47,036 bases of DNA from DATEDA01 sp963789885 (GTDB taxonomy: Bacteria; Pseudomonadota; Gammaproteobacteria; Burkholderiales; SG8-39). The stretch covers positions 1 through 47,036 of the forward strand of contig CAWBNB010000007.1 of the NCBI GenBank assembly GCA_963789885.1, in the 5' to 3' direction. The notes below the pieces were generated by a model. That model was not told the origin of the DNA. It did not search any database and saw nothing but the letters and a program-made list of their open reading frames with translations. Of this stretch, positions 46,834-47,036 are shown piece after piece; within the stretch, counting starts at the first letter, position 1; every line of letters begins with the position of its first letter. Made by a program: the position numbers and the translations under genes.

Positions 46834-47036
46834 TCAGGCCGCCTCCTTCGCCGCGAAGCGGCGCTCGAATTCGCGCGGCGACACGTAGCCGAGGGAAGAG
46901 TGACGGCGACGCGGATTGTAAAAGGTCTCGACGTAGGAAAAGACCTCCGAGCGCGCCTGGATGCGCGTAGCGTAGCGCCGCCCGTTCACCCGTTCTACCT
47001 TCAGCGTCTTGAACCAGCTCTCCATCGGCGCATTGT
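46834..47036 (-). CDS. IS3-family transposase OrfB, C-terminal part
   Basis: 67 residues of the integrase catalytic domain: NAPMESWFKTLKVERV, with the conserved glutamate of the DDE triad in MES, then YVETFYNPRRRHSSLGYVSP and the EF-R-F end. The frame is open to the window edge, so the gene is partial at its 5' end. Confidence 0.9.
   Translation of the reverse strand, partial: NAPMESWFKTLKVERVNGRRYATRIQARSEVFSYVETFYNPRRRHSSLGYVSPREFERRFAAKEAA

Larger units (their letters stand above)
46715..47036 (-). mobile_element. IS3-family insertion sequence, one end only
   Basis: It starts with TG at 46715 (TGAACTTAGCCCGTTTCAG), as expected for an IS3 terminal repeat, exactly where the flavoprotein gene breaks off. 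The other end is outside the window, so the terminal inverted repeat cannot be checked. Confidence 0.7.

Noticed and set aside
36022..47036. A second copy of the tRNA-Asn 3' end as the island's right attachment site
   Set aside because: None was found by eye; a computer search is needed to exclude a degenerate one.

Overview
The window reads as a chromosomal segment of a GC-rich betaproteobacterium. The clearest clue is gene order: a fatty-acid synthesis cluster (yceD-rpmF-plsX-fabH-fabD-fabG-acpP-fabF) runs into ygfX-rpoE-rseA-mucB-mucD, then lepA-lepB-DUF4845-rnc-era-recO-pdxJ-acpS-nagZ. The uvrC-pgsA-tRNA-Gly-tRNA-Cys-tRNA-Leu order is also widespread in proteobacteria. No species can be named from the sequence alone.

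Layout. 1-3018: an accessory stretch with several small doubtful genes, a small secreted protein and an orphan ABC-transporter substrate-binding protein. It is bracketed by a degenerate tRNA-Leu fragment at position 1 and the intact tRNA-Leu. 3019-5783: three tRNAs, pgsA and uvrC. 5863-6429: efp, of an unusual type. 6442-24346: one long minus-strand series of housekeeping genes, mostly overlapping by 1-11 bases. It makes acyl chains and phosphatidate precursors (fab, plsX, acpP, acpS), senses and answers envelope stress (rpoE, rseA, mucB, mucD), exports proteins (lepB, lepA) and processes RNA and DNA (rnc, era, recO). 24433-25731: maf (frameshifted here) and an RsmI-like methyltransferase. 25728-28629: sppA, a Rieske protein, a Gph-like phosphatase and rluC. 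28613-31984: rne with its own promoter and a leader of about 360 nt. 31981-35878: a low-molecular-weight phosphatase, uvrB and an aromatic/aspartate aminotransferase.

35902-47036 is accessory DNA. It begins at tRNA-Asn(GTT) with its promoter and terminator. Directly after the terminator lies a 620-nt group II intron with no reverse transcriptase. A tyrosine integrase that lacks a catalytic arginine, a small HTH protein and a second, apparently intact tyrosine recombinase follow. Next comes a roughly 740-nt stretch that is almost a continuous chain of perfect hairpins, then a Fic protein with a triple repeat in its promoter region, a patatin-like lipoprotein, a truncated outer-membrane-pathway gene, a DUF4239 protein, two small exported proteins, and a CoA-disulfide-reductase-like gene cut by an IS3-family element that runs off the window.

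The most interesting points are the hairpin chain (39065-39805), the ORF-less group II intron placed after a terminator (36063-36680), the probable frameshifts in maf and at the end of rne, the alphaproteobacterial-looking EF-P with an arginine at its tip, and the tRNA-Leu remnant at the left edge.
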